DNA from: Gammaproteobacteria bacterium
GTDB lineage: Bacteria; Pseudomonadota; Gammaproteobacteria; Pseudomonadales; Azotimanducaceae
DNA length: 5,762 bases
Reading direction: 5' to 3'
Assembly (NCBI GenBank): GCA_030432795.1
Contig: JAUILW010000239.1
Coordinates: forward strand, 1 to 5,762
Positions 1 through 5,762 of the stretch are shown piece by piece; the stretch's first letter is position 1; the number at the start of each line of letters is the position of its first letter. Both the position numbers and the translations under genes were made by a program. A model generated the notes under the pieces. That model was not told where the DNA came from, did no database searches, and saw nothing but the letters and a program-made list of their open reading frames with translations.

Positions 1-672
1 GTGCAGGGTGCAAACGCCGCGGGCGGTTTCAGCACCGAAGCGTTGCATCTGAACTATCAGATCGCGCTCATGGGGCATCGGGATCTGGTGATCAGCCCGG
101 ACCCGCGGGCCGGCATGGAAATGGCGTTGCTGCGGATGCTGGCCTTCGCACCGGAGCCAGGCAGCAGTGTGCCCCGTGCCGGTGGCGGTCAGCAGGCGGC
201 GCCGGAGGCAGGCACCGATGTGGACCACCAAGCGGCGCCAGTCTCCCTGGCGCCACCAACACCAGCCGCTTCAGCGCCTACACCTGCGCCGGAACGGTTG
301 GCTGACTGGTATGCCTGGGTAGCACAGGCGCCGGTGCAGGGTGTCGCGCGCATGCTGCTGGAGCACTCGGCAATGGAAGCGATGGATGGCGATGTGCTGC
401 GCGTGGTCCTTGACCATCGCCACGACACCCTGCTCAACGAAACCCAGGTGCGCGCCATGGAGCGGGCGCTGGTCGATGTGACCGGCCGCGACCTGCGCAT
501 CGATCTGCAGGTCGGCACGCCGGCGTATGAGACCCCAGCGCAGCGCCTGGCGCGGCTGCAGGAGGAGCGACAGCAGGAGGCTGAGCGGGCCATTCAGGAA
601 GACGCAACCGTGCAGGCACTGCTGCGCGACTTTGGCGGCACGGTGCAACGGGTGCAGCCCCTCGACGGCTGA
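1..672 (+). CDS. dnaX: DNA polymerase III subunit tau, C-terminal part (5' end outside window)
   Basis: This is the C-terminal 223 residues of the clamp-loader subunit, which in the replisome links the loader to polymerase alpha and to DnaB helicase. Residues 15-50 match the end of the collar domain III of the gamma/tau family (YQIALMGHRDL, then PDPRAGMEMALLRMLAF). Residues 51-99 are a low-complexity Ala/Pro/Gly linker. Residues 100-223 resemble the alpha-binding domain V: the stretch from DWYAWV aligns with the DPWAAQV region I recall from E. coli tau, and it ends in a charged helix (ARLQEERQQEAERA) and a terminal RDFGG segment. The first codon is GTG, but it is internal and the gene continues upstream. 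The linker is much shorter than in E. coli and no A-AAA-AAG slippery heptamer is visible, so a separate frameshifted gamma product looks unlikely from this part. The stop is 24 nt before the next gene, consistent with an operon. Confidence 0.95.
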   Translation: MQGANAAGGFSTEALHLNYQIALMGHRDLVISPDPRAGMEMALLRMLAFAPEPGSSVPRAGGGQQAAPEAGTDVDHQAAPVSLAPPTPAASAPTPAPERLADWYAWVAQAPVQGVARMLLEHSAMEAMDGDVLRVVLDHRHDTLLNETQVRAMERALVDVTGRDLRIDLQVGTPAYETPAQRLARLQEERQQEAERAIQEDATVQALLRDFGGTVQRVQPLDG

Positions 673-685
673 CAGATCAATCAAC

Positions 686-690
686 GGGAG
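686..690 (+). promoter_or_regulatory. Ribosome binding site of the ebfC gene
   Basis: GGGAG lies 6 nt upstream of the GTG at 697 and fixes that codon as the start. It is the clearest Shine-Dalgarno sequence between dnaX and rnd. The next two genes have no comparable site and probably depend on coupling to the gene before them. Confidence 0.7.
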
Positions 691-696
691 AGCAAC

Positions 697-1065
697 GTGA
701 GCATCAAAGATCTCAGCGGGCTGATGAAGCAGGCGCAGGAGATGCAGGAGAAAATGCAGGCGCGCATGCAGGAGGCGCAAGCCGAGATCGCCAACCTCAG
801 GGTCACCGGCGAAGCGGGTGCCGGTCTGGTACGCGTGGTGATGAACGGCCGCTGTGAGGTGGTGGACGTGCAGCTCGACGATGCGCTGCTGCGTGAAGAC
901 AAAGGCATCATCGAGGACCTCATCGCCGCTGCAAGCAACGACGCGGTGCGCCGGGCGAACGAAGCCCAGCAGGAGAAAATGGCCGCTGCGGCCGGCGGCT
1001 TTGGCTTGCCTGGCGGCCTTGATCTCGGCAATCTCGGCGACCTTTTCGGCAAGATGAAATTCTGA
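697..1065 (+). CDS. ebfC: YbaB/EbfC family nucleoid-associated protein
   Basis: This is a small DNA-binding protein of 122 residues, slightly longer than the roughly 109 of E. coli YbaB. The family forms homodimers that bind DNA and is regarded as nucleoid-associated. Residues 5-33 form a Met/Gln/Glu-rich amphipathic helix (KQAQEMQEKMQARMQEAQ). This is followed by the conserved beta segment with VTGEAGAGLVRVVMNG at 36-51, a second helix around 67-98, and a Gly/Leu-rich tail (GGFGLPGGLDLG) typical of the family. The start is GTG, chosen for its ribosome binding site and the family N-terminus. Its place between dnaX and recR is the standard bacterial arrangement. The stop TGA shares one base with the ATG of recR (TGATG), so translation is probably coupled. 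The biological role of the family is still incompletely defined. Confidence 0.95.
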   Translation: MSIKDLSGLMKQAQEMQEKMQARMQEAQAEIANLRVTGEAGAGLVRVVMNGRCEVVDVQLDDALLREDKGIIEDLIAAASNDAVRRANEAQQEKMAAAAGGFGLPGGLDLGNLGDLFGKMKF

Positions 1066-1664
1066 TGAGCGCTTCGCCTCTCCTCGATCGGCTGATTCAG
1101 TCGCTGCAGGTCCTGCCCGGCGTCGGGCCCAAGAGCGCACAGCGCATGGCGCTGGCGTTGCTGCAGCGTCACCGCGAGGGAGCGGCGAGACTATCGGAGG
1201 ATCTGATGGCGGCGGTGCAGGGCATCCGCGAGTGTGACCGCTGCCGCAACCTCACCGAAGCGCAGATTTGCGGCATCTGTGCGGATGCGCGCAGGGATGT
1301 TTCGGTGGTGTGTGTGGTGGAGTCTCCCGCCGACATCTTTGCCATCGAGCAGGCCGGTGGCTACACCGGGCAGTACTTCGTGCTGCACGGGCGCCTGTCG
1401 CCCATCGACGGGATCGGCCCGGCGGAACTCAAGTTGGAGCGGTTGCTGGCTCGGGTGCGGCTCGATGAAACGCGTGAAGTGATCGTGGCCACCAACGCCA
1501 CCGTCGAAGGTGAGGCCACAGCCCACTACATTCGCGAGCTCGTTGGCGACCATGTTGCGTCGGTGTCGCGCATCGCCCAGGGCATGCCCGTGGGCGGCGA
1601 ACTCGAGTACGCAGATGGAGGGACCATCCTGCACGCCCTGCAGGGCAGGCGGCAGCTCGCCTGA
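1065..1664 (+). CDS. recR: Recombination mediator protein RecR
   Basis: RecR works with RecO (and RecF) to load RecA onto SSB-coated single-stranded gaps during recombinational repair. The length of 199 residues is close to E. coli RecR (201). Domains in order are: a helix-hairpin-helix region around 8-35 containing LPGVGPKSAQRMAL; a four-cysteine zinc motif with C57, C60, C69 and C72; a Toprim domain around 79-175, with the acidic E86 in VVESPAD and the ATNATVEGEATA block at 142-153; and the C-terminal Walker-B-like block MPVGGELEYADGGT at 174-187. All expected motifs are intact. The ATG overlaps the ebfC stop by one base, and its own TGA overlaps the rnd ATG by one base. No good Shine-Dalgarno sequence precedes it, so it is probably translated by reinitiation. 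Confidence 0.98.
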   Translation: MSASPLLDRLIQSLQVLPGVGPKSAQRMALALLQRHREGAARLSEDLMAAVQGIRECDRCRNLTEAQICGICADARRDVSVVCVVESPADIFAIEQAGGYTGQYFVLHGRLSPIDGIGPAELKLERLLARVRLDETREVIVATNATVEGEATAHYIRELVGDHVASVSRIAQGMPVGGELEYADGGTILHALQGRRQLA

Positions 1665-2752
1665 TGACAAAAGACGTGATCTGGGTGGACACCGATGCGG
1701 GACTCGCGGATGTCGTCGATGCCTGCGGGGCGGTGGTGGCGCTCGATACCGAGTTTCAGCGCACCAACACGTTCTTTCCTATCGCCGGCCTTTACCAACT
1801 CGAGAGCGATGGGCAGATCTGGCTGATCGACCCGTTGGCCATCGAAGACTTTGGCAGTTTCGTCGAGATGCTCGAAGATCCGCGGGTGACCAAGGTCATG
1901 CATGCCTGCTCCGAAGACCTGGAGTTGCTGCGTCACCATCTCGGCGCGGTGCCGCGGGGGCTCATCGACACCCAGTTTGCCTACGCGTATCTGTCGGACC
2001 GGTATTCCATCAGCCACGGTGATCTGGTGGAGCAGATGTGCGGTGTGCAGTTGTCGTCGTCACAAACCCGCTCAAACTGGTTGCGCCGGCCGCTCAGCGA
2101 AGGGCAGATGCGCTATGCCGCGGACGATGTGCGTTATCTGGCTGAAATCTATGCGCAGATACGAGCCTCGTTGGAAGATCTCGGCCGTTGGAGCTGGTTC
2201 GAAGAAGACATGACGGAACGCGCGGCGTACGAACTGCCAGATCCTGCGCGTTACTACCATGGCATCAGCCGCGCCTGGCAGCTCGCTGAGGATGAGCTGG
2301 CACGCTTGCAGGCGCTGTGCGATTGGCGCGAACGCACGGCCATGCAGCGCGATCTGCCCCGACGGCGGCTGGTGTGGGATGAACATCTTTTCAGCCTGGC
2401 GCGGCAGCGGTACCTTGACGTGGAGGGGGTCGCCGATGCATTACCAGCGCCCATCGCGCGGCGTTACGCGGAGGAGATCGCGCAAGTGCATGCGCAGGCC
2501 CAGCAGCCCGTGGAACCGGTAGAGAAGCCGCTCACGCAGGCGGAAGGCAAGGTACTCAAGCGGCTACGCGAAACGGGTGTCGCAGCATCGGATCGGTTGC
2601 GTCTGGCGCCCGAGCTGGTCGCCCGAAAACGCGATCTCGAGGCGCTGTACCGGCATTTTCGCCGGCACCGATCCCTCGATGCGCGGCATCGCGGCTGGCG
2701 CCTGCCGGTGGTGGGTGAAGCCTATGGTGCATTGCTGGCGGAGCAGGACTAG
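1664..2752 (+). CDS. rnd: Ribonuclease D
   Basis: RNase D is a 3'-to-5' exoribonuclease of the DEDDy family that trims tRNA precursors and other small stable RNAs in the cytoplasm. The length of 362 residues compares with about 375 in E. coli. The exonuclease domain covers roughly residues 5-175. Catalytic residues are visible as D28 and E30 in ALDTEFQRTN, D85 in HACSEDLELL, and Y151/D155 in YAADDVRYL, preceded by the conserved SQTRSNWLRRPLSEGQ block. A first HRDC domain lies around 208-280 (LCDWRERTAMQRDLPRRRL). A second, weaker HRDC-like segment lies around 290-355. The protein appears complete and active. The ATG overlaps the recR stop by one base (TGATG). Location directly behind recR is not the E. 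coli arrangement, where rnd is elsewhere. Confidence 0.97.
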   Translation: MTKDVIWVDTDAGLADVVDACGAVVALDTEFQRTNTFFPIAGLYQLESDGQIWLIDPLAIEDFGSFVEMLEDPRVTKVMHACSEDLELLRHHLGAVPRGLIDTQFAYAYLSDRYSISHGDLVEQMCGVQLSSSQTRSNWLRRPLSEGQMRYAADDVRYLAEIYAQIRASLEDLGRWSWFEEDMTERAAYELPDPARYYHGISRAWQLAEDELARLQALCDWRERTAMQRDLPRRRLVWDEHLFSLARQRYLDVEGVADALPAPIARRYAEEIAQVHAQAQQPVEPVEKPLTQAEGKVLKRLRETGVAASDRLRLAPELVARKRDLEALYRHFRRHRSLDARHRGWRLPVVGEAYGALLAEQD

Positions 2753-2774
2753 TGGAGGTGGATCAGTGGAGGTG
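2751..2774 (+). repeat. 10-bp direct repeat at the rnd-ycgL junction
   Basis: The sequence AGTGGAGGTG occurs twice, at 2751-2760 and 2765-2774, separated by ATCA (period 14). The first copy begins inside the rnd stop codon and carries the ribosome binding site. The second copy contains the GTG start of ycgL and a second in-frame GTG. It may be a local duplication or a coincidence of GGAGG-rich start-site sequence. Confidence 0.6.
2754..2758 (+). promoter_or_regulatory. Ribosome binding site that sets the ycgL start
   Basis: GGAGG ends 7 nt before the GTG at 2766, which supports that codon as the ycgL start. A second GGAGG at 2768-2772 is too close to the alternative GTG at 2772 to serve it. 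The site lies just after the rnd stop codon. Confidence 0.7.
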
Positions 2775-3005
2775 AGCGTTTACCGCAGCGCCCGTCGGCT
2801 TGGTACCTACCTGTTGGTGGCCGAGGCGGATGCTCTGGAGCGGGTCCCGGAAGCTTTGCTCGAGCACTTTGGCGAGCCGAGTCTGTCGTTCACGTTCACA
2901 CTCTCCCCGGAAAGCAGCCTGCAGCGGGTGGATTACCAGACGTTATGCCAGCGCCTGGCAGACGAAGGATTCTACCTGCAGCTACCGCCTCCGGATCTGC
3001 TATGA
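2766..3005 (+). CDS. ycgL: YcgL domain-containing protein
   Basis: This is a small protein of 79 residues of the YcgL family (formerly DUF709), found in gammaproteobacteria and of unknown biochemical function. Recognisable features are the N-terminal YRSARRLGTYLLV strand region (residues 6-18), RVPEALLEHFGEPSL at 26-40, and the C-terminal EGFYLQLPPPDLL. These parallel the E. coli YcgL segments YRSSKRDQTYLYV, RVPEELMKGFGQPQL and YYLQLPPP as I remember them. The GTG start at 2766 is preferred because of the ribosome binding site and because the resulting MEVSVYRS lines up with the family N-terminus. An open frame extends further upstream but lies within rnd. The protein lacks the longer C-terminal tail of E. 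coli YcgL. It lies 13 nt after rnd and overlaps the next gene by 4 nt (ATGA). Confidence 0.93.
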   Translation: MEVSVYRSARRLGTYLLVAEADALERVPEALLEHFGEPSLSFTFTLSPESSLQRVDYQTLCQRLADEGFYLQLPPPDLL

Positions 3006-3451
3006 GCTGGTGGGAGAATGCGCGCCTGGCCGATCTGGATGACGACCAGTGGGAAGCGCTGTGCGACGGCTGCGCCCGCTGCTGCATGGTGAAACTCGAA
3101 GACGAGGACACCGCGGAGGTGTTCTACACCTCGGTGGTGTGTCGTTATCTGGATCTCAAAGCCGCGCGTTGTACGGTGTATCCGGATCGCCACCGGCTGG
3201 TACCCGACTGCGTGCCGTTCGATGCCGCTGCGGCAACGCAGTTCGACTGGCTGCCGGAAACCTGTGCGTATCGAAAAGTGGCTCGGGGCGAACCTTTGTC
3301 CTGGTGGCATCCACTGGTGTCCGGACGCCGCGAGACCGTGGTGGAGGCCGGTATATCGGTGCTCGGCCGGGTGATATCGGAGGACAACGTGCCCGAAGAG
3401 GATCTCGAGGAGCACATCGTGCGCTGGATCGAGCCGGAGTCTGCGACGTGA
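3002..3451 (+). CDS. ycgN: YcgN family cysteine cluster protein (UPF0260)
   Basis: This protein of 149 residues belongs to the YcgN/UPF0260 family with a CxxCxxCC-type cysteine cluster, thought to bind a metal or iron-sulfur centre. Its function is unknown. The motif CDGCARCC supplies C21, C24, C27 and C28. Further cysteines C47, C57, C70 and C88 lie in family-like contexts (VVCRYLDL, ARCTVYPDR, PDCVPF, LPETCAYR). WHPLVSG at 102-108 and GISVLGRVISE at 117-127 also fit the E. coli protein. The start ATG at 3002 overlaps the ycgL stop (ATGA). An in-frame ATG 19 codons upstream lies inside ycgL and adds no family-like sequence. The ycgL/ycgN proximity recalls E. coli, where both genes lie close to minC. 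The only Shine-Dalgarno-like sequence is weak, so translational coupling is likely. Confidence 0.93.
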   Translation: MSWWENARLADLDDDQWEALCDGCARCCMVKLEDEDTAEVFYTSVVCRYLDLKAARCTVYPDRHRLVPDCVPFDAAAATQFDWLPETCAYRKVARGEPLSWWHPLVSGRRETVVEAGISVLGRVISEDNVPEEDLEEHIVRWIEPESAT

Positions 3452-3807
3452 GCGATTACGAGCTTGCCTGGGTAATCATTGCCGGCAGCGGCGTGCTCTG
3501 TCTGGCAGCCGTAGGCCTGCTGCTGCGCCACTCGGTGCGCGGCGTCCTGCTGTGGCCGGCGCTGGCTTTGCTGGCAGCCCTGCTGTTGGTGCCGGCGCCG
3601 CACCCGGGTGCCGAAGGCGTCTGGGCGCCTGCTTTCGTGGTGGCGCTGTTCGAAGGCCTGTTCCAGCCGAGCGGCAGCCCGACGGTATCCCTGCGGTTGC
3701 TGCTGGCAGGCTTGGTGGTGGCGCTGGCGGTGGGCGGTGGCGTGGCCGGTTTGCTGGCCCTGCGGCGTCGCCGCAGGGTGGCTCAGGGCAGTGGCGCTGA
3801 CGCCTGA
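3448..3807 (+). CDS. Small three-helix membrane protein of unknown function
   Basis: I do not recognise the family of this 119-residue protein. It has three hydrophobic helices at about residues 6-26, 32-50 and 82-105. Basic residues occur between helices 1 and 2 (RHSVR, 27-31) and after helix 3 (five arginines, 106-110). By the positive-inside rule this predicts the N-terminus outside and the C-terminus in the cytoplasm, with a loop of about 30 residues (51-81) in the periplasm that includes an FxxGLFQPSGSP-like segment. The GTG start overlaps the ycgN stop by 4 nt (GTGA), and a GGAG sequence ending 8 nt upstream supports it. The same frame is open upstream to 3049, but that part lies inside ycgN and reads as a shadow. 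The location between ycgN and a VWA protein suggests an envelope role, which is inference only. Confidence 0.8.
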   Translation: MSDYELAWVIIAGSGVLCLAAVGLLLRHSVRGVLLWPALALLAALLLVPAPHPGAEGVWAPAFVVALFEGLFQPSGSPTVSLRLLLAGLVVALAVGGGVAGLLALRRRRRVAQGSGADA

Positions 3808-3891
3808 TCGGCGCGGCCTCAGCACTGCCGCACTTTCGCATTGGTGAGGGGCTGCTAGCCTTCAGGGTGAGTACAACCGCACGAGCTGGTT
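3808..3891 (+). promoter_or_regulatory. Intergenic gap, possible start of a second transcription unit
   Basis: This 84-nt gap is the only sizeable break in the gene chain before the VWA gene. A weak promoter-like pair can be drawn (TTTCGC at 3834-3839, TAGCCT at 3856-3861, 16-nt spacer), but both hexamers match the sigma-70 consensus poorly. GCGGC at 3813-3817 and GCCGC at 3827-3831 could form a 5-bp hairpin, but no T-run follows, so it is not a convincing terminator. The VWA gene may therefore be read through from upstream or have its own weak promoter. Confidence 0.25.
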
Positions 3892-5697
3892 ATGCGCACC
3901 TATGCGCTCGCATACCTATTCTGGGCTACTACGGCTGCTGCCGCCTCTGCGGGAGCGCTTGCTGCACCGGTAGACACCGCGCGAGCTGACGTGCGGGTGC
4001 TGCTCGATGTTTCGGGCAGCATGCGCAGCTACGACCCGCAAAATCTGCGCTCGGATGCGATATCGCTGCTGGTGCGGGCCTTGCCTGATGACGGCCTGGG
4101 CGGCATCTGGGTGTTCGCCAACGCCGCAGTGCCGGTGGTGGAGCATGGACCCACCGATCTCTTCTGGAAGCGACTGGCTTCAATTCACACCCGGGCGCTC
4201 GAGAGCCGCGGTCAGCGCTCCAACCTGCCGGCTGCCATCGAGGCGGCAACGTGGGACGTGGCTCAGGACTCAGAGTACACACGCCACATCGTCCTGCTGT
4301 CGGATGGGCGCATTGACGTTTCCGAGCAGGAAGCGCGCAATGTCGAGGCGCGAGCACACTTTCTGGACTCTACGTTGCCGAAGCTCGCGGAAGCGGGCTA
4401 CCGGGTGCACAGCCTGGTACTGTCCGACAATGCGGACGCGAGCCTGTTGCGGCAGCTTTCTCAGGCTACCGGCGGCCACTTCCTGCACGCCCGTTCCGGG
4501 GAGCAGCTGGCAACGCACGTTCAGCGCGTGCTCAACCGTACCGCGCGGCCTGTGTACCTGCCCGTCAAAGGCCAGTCGTTCCTCGTGGAGGCCGGCCTTG
4601 AAGAGCTGACGATTTACCGAGCCGGCGATGACCGGGGCTTAACCCTCATCGATCCCGCGGGTGACCGGCACGCGCGCGCCACGCCCGGTGTCGAGGTTCG
4701 CTGGCATGATGCCCGCGGTTTTGATCTTCTCACGCTCGAGCGGCCAAAGCCTGGACGTTGGACCTTTGAGGGCGATCTCGATGGCGGCATTCTGGCGTTC
4801 AGCGACGTGCTGATTCGCGCCACCGATGTGCCCGCAACGCTCTTTCCCGGCGAGATGAACCAGGTGGACTTCATGCTGTTCAGCGGTGGTGCTGCCATCG
4901 TCGAAGAGACGTTTCTGCAGGCCCTCACACCCGCAGCGGTGCTCGACGGAGAGCGCGGTTCGGAGGATCTTTATGTGGAGTACGCAGGCGGCGGTGTGTT
5001 CCGGGCACACCTGGCCGATGTAGTTCGCGCGGGGCCGTATGTGTTGCGTCTGTCGCTGCAGGGGCGCACCTTTGCCCGGGAAGCCCTGGTGCCGTTCGAT
5101 CTCGCCAATCCGGTGCGTATTCGCGTGGTGCCGGACGGCGAGGAAGTGGCGGTGTGGGCGGAACTGACCGATGCTTCGGTGGATTACTCCAACCTCACCG
5201 TGGCCGCGCAGGTTCGCCAGTTACCGGGTGCAAAACGCTTGATGCCAGCCCAGGCCTACCCCGCCGGCCAGTGGGGCATTCGCCTGCCGGGCAAGCGCGG
5301 AAAGGTGGAGGTGGGGTTTAATTTCCTCGGCAACTATCTGAATCAAAAAGATTTTTCCCTTAAGACTTCGCCCGTATCTATTGCTCTACCTTTGCAGGAA
5401 GAGACGGTGTACGTGTTCGATGAAAAGGGCAAGGCGATTCCGGAACCGCAGCCGCTGGCGGATGTGGAGGAGCCACCGCCAGCGCCCACACCGGTGGTAG
5501 TCGATGCGGCAACGGTCGTTGAACCAACCTCCCCGGAGGTATCAGCGCAGATGACGTTACCCATCTGGTTTGCCGGTGTAGTGGGTGGGGTGAACCTGCT
5601 GTTGCTCGCGTGTCTGTACTTCCTGCTTCGGCGGCCGCCGTTACCCGAGGCGCTGGCAGCGCTCATGTTTCCGCCGCCGGAGCCAGAGCCGGCATAG
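3892..5697 (+). CDS. Secreted, membrane-anchored VWA domain protein
   Basis: This 601-residue protein is predicted to be exported and anchored by its C-terminus. Residues 1-25 form a signal peptide with probable cleavage near A24/A25 (GALAAPVD). Residues 34-215 form a von Willebrand factor A domain with an apparently complete metal site: D39, S41 and S43 in DVSGSM, S110 as the likely third-loop hydroxyl in GQRSNLPAAIEAA, and D138 in LLSDGR. Residues about 220-500 look beta-rich with Ig-like spacing (KPGRWTFEGDLDGG at 285-298, LFPGEMNQVDFML at 317-329). A Pro/Val-rich linker at 515-555 leads to one transmembrane helix (about 557-579), then a short cytoplasmic tail with RRPP and a proline-rich end. 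ATG 3892 is the only plausible start, because an in-frame stop lies at 3868-3870 and a weak GAG site is 6 nt upstream. VWA proteins bind protein ligands through a metal ion, but the ligand here is unknown. It may belong to the uncharacterised gammaproteobacterial family I recall as TIGR03503. Confidence 0.88.
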   Translation: MRTYALAYLFWATTAAAASAGALAAPVDTARADVRVLLDVSGSMRSYDPQNLRSDAISLLVRALPDDGLGGIWVFANAAVPVVEHGPTDLFWKRLASIHTRALESRGQRSNLPAAIEAATWDVAQDSEYTRHIVLLSDGRIDVSEQEARNVEARAHFLDSTLPKLAEAGYRVHSLVLSDNADASLLRQLSQATGGHFLHARSGEQLATHVQRVLNRTARPVYLPVKGQSFLVEAGLEELTIYRAGDDRGLTLIDPAGDRHARATPGVEVRWHDARGFDLLTLERPKPGRWTFEGDLDGGILAFSDVLIRATDVPATLFPGEMNQVDFMLFSGGAAIVEETFLQALTPAAVLDGERGSEDLYVEYAGGGVFRAHLADVVRAGPYVLRLSLQGRTFAREALVPFDLANPVRIRVVPDGEEVAVWAELTDASVDYSNLTVAAQVRQLPGAKRLMPAQAYPAGQWGIRLPGKRGKVEVGFNFLGNYLNQKDFSLKTSPVSIALPLQEETVYVFDEKGKAIPEPQPLADVEEPPPAPTPVVVDAATVVEPTSPEVSAQMTLPIWFAGVVGGVNLLLLACLYFLLRRPPLPEALAALMFPPPEPEPA

Positions 5698-5740
5698 GAC
5701 ATTGGCCGCAAAACCGGTAGAGTAGCGGGTTTGGGTCTGC

Positions 5741-5761
5741 CGGAAGCCTGTGAGGCTTCTG
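5741..5761 (+). terminator. Inverted repeat after the VWA gene, possible terminator or RNA hairpin
   Basis: GAAGCC (5743-5748) and GGCTTC (5754-5759) form a perfect 6-bp stem around a 5-nt loop (TGTGA). A G-U pair and a C-G pair extend it to 8 bp. The stem is strong enough for an intrinsic terminator, but the window ends one base later, so a following T-run cannot be seen. The preceding 43 bases after the VWA stop show no gene. The hairpin could instead belong to the leader of the next gene. Confidence 0.4.
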
Positions 5762-5762
5762 C

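Noticed and set aside
271..1140. Long antisense open frame of 289 codons across dnaX, ebfC and recR
   Set aside because: It is opposite three well-recognised genes, its protein is His/Leu/Arg-rich without recognisable motifs, and such frames are common in GC-rich DNA.
2577..2765. Longer upstream start for YcgL
   Set aside because: The extension lies inside the rnd C-terminal coding region, and the family N-terminus aligns at 2766.
2752..2775. Seven-codon open frame from the GTG overlapping the rnd stop
   Set aside because: It is very short, arises from the GTGGAGGTG repeat, and has no independent support as a leader peptide.
3049..3447. Longer upstream start for the small membrane protein
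   Set aside because: The added 133 residues lie in an alternative frame of ycgN and look random. The GTG at 3448 has a GGAG site and the usual 4-nt overlap.
3145..3825. Antisense open frame of 226 codons opposite ycgN and the membrane protein
   Set aside because: It is a low-complexity Gln/Arg/Ala-rich product with no family features, best explained as the shadow of the + strand genes.
3793..3831. Hairpins GGCG-CTGA-CGCC and GCGGC/GCCGC as a terminator after the membrane protein
   Set aside because: The stems are 4-5 bp, the first lies inside the coding sequence, and no T-run follows.
5341..5362. Slippery frameshift site in the A-run and T-run of the VWA gene
   Set aside because: The reading phase (CAA AAA GAT TTT TCC) does not fit an X-XXY-YYZ heptamer, and the zero frame continues to a sensible anchor helix.
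5702..5729. Promoter-like TTGGCC and TAGAGT after the VWA gene
   Set aside because: The spacer is only 10 nt, and no TTGACA-like element lies at 16-18 nt from the TAGAGT hexamer.

Overview
The window looks like an ordinary chromosomal segment of a GC-rich gammaproteobacterium. The evidence is the gene set (tau subunit, YbaB/EbfC, RecR, RNase D, YcgL, YcgN), with YcgL and YcgN being typical of gammaproteobacteria, plus GC-rich third codon positions and frequent GTG starts. I cannot name a genus. I see no mobile element, CRISPR array, tRNA or rRNA.

Layout: seven genes on the + strand are packed almost without gaps. They are the 3' end of dnaX (1-672), the YbaB/EbfC nucleoid protein (697-1065), recR (1065-1664), rnd (1664-2752), ycgL (2766-3005), a YcgN-family cysteine-cluster gene (3002-3451) and a small three-helix membrane protein (3448-3807). 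Junctions are 24 nt, -1, -1, 13 nt, -4 and -4, so this is almost certainly one translationally coupled operon. After an 84-nt gap comes a large secreted and membrane-anchored von Willebrand factor A (VWA) protein (3892-5697). The last 65 bases hold a perfect short inverted repeat at the window's edge.

Function: dnaX, ebfC and recR form a widely conserved replication/recombination cluster (clamp loader, nucleoid protein, RecFOR gap repair). RNase D adds 3' RNA trimming. YcgL, YcgN, the small membrane protein and the VWA protein are poorly understood. The last two put an envelope-located function directly behind DNA and RNA maintenance genes.

The most unusual points are a tau protein whose linker before the polymerase-binding domain is short and lacks the E. 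coli-type frameshift signal, and the uncharacterised membrane protein/VWA pair. I see no strong sign of a wholly new system.
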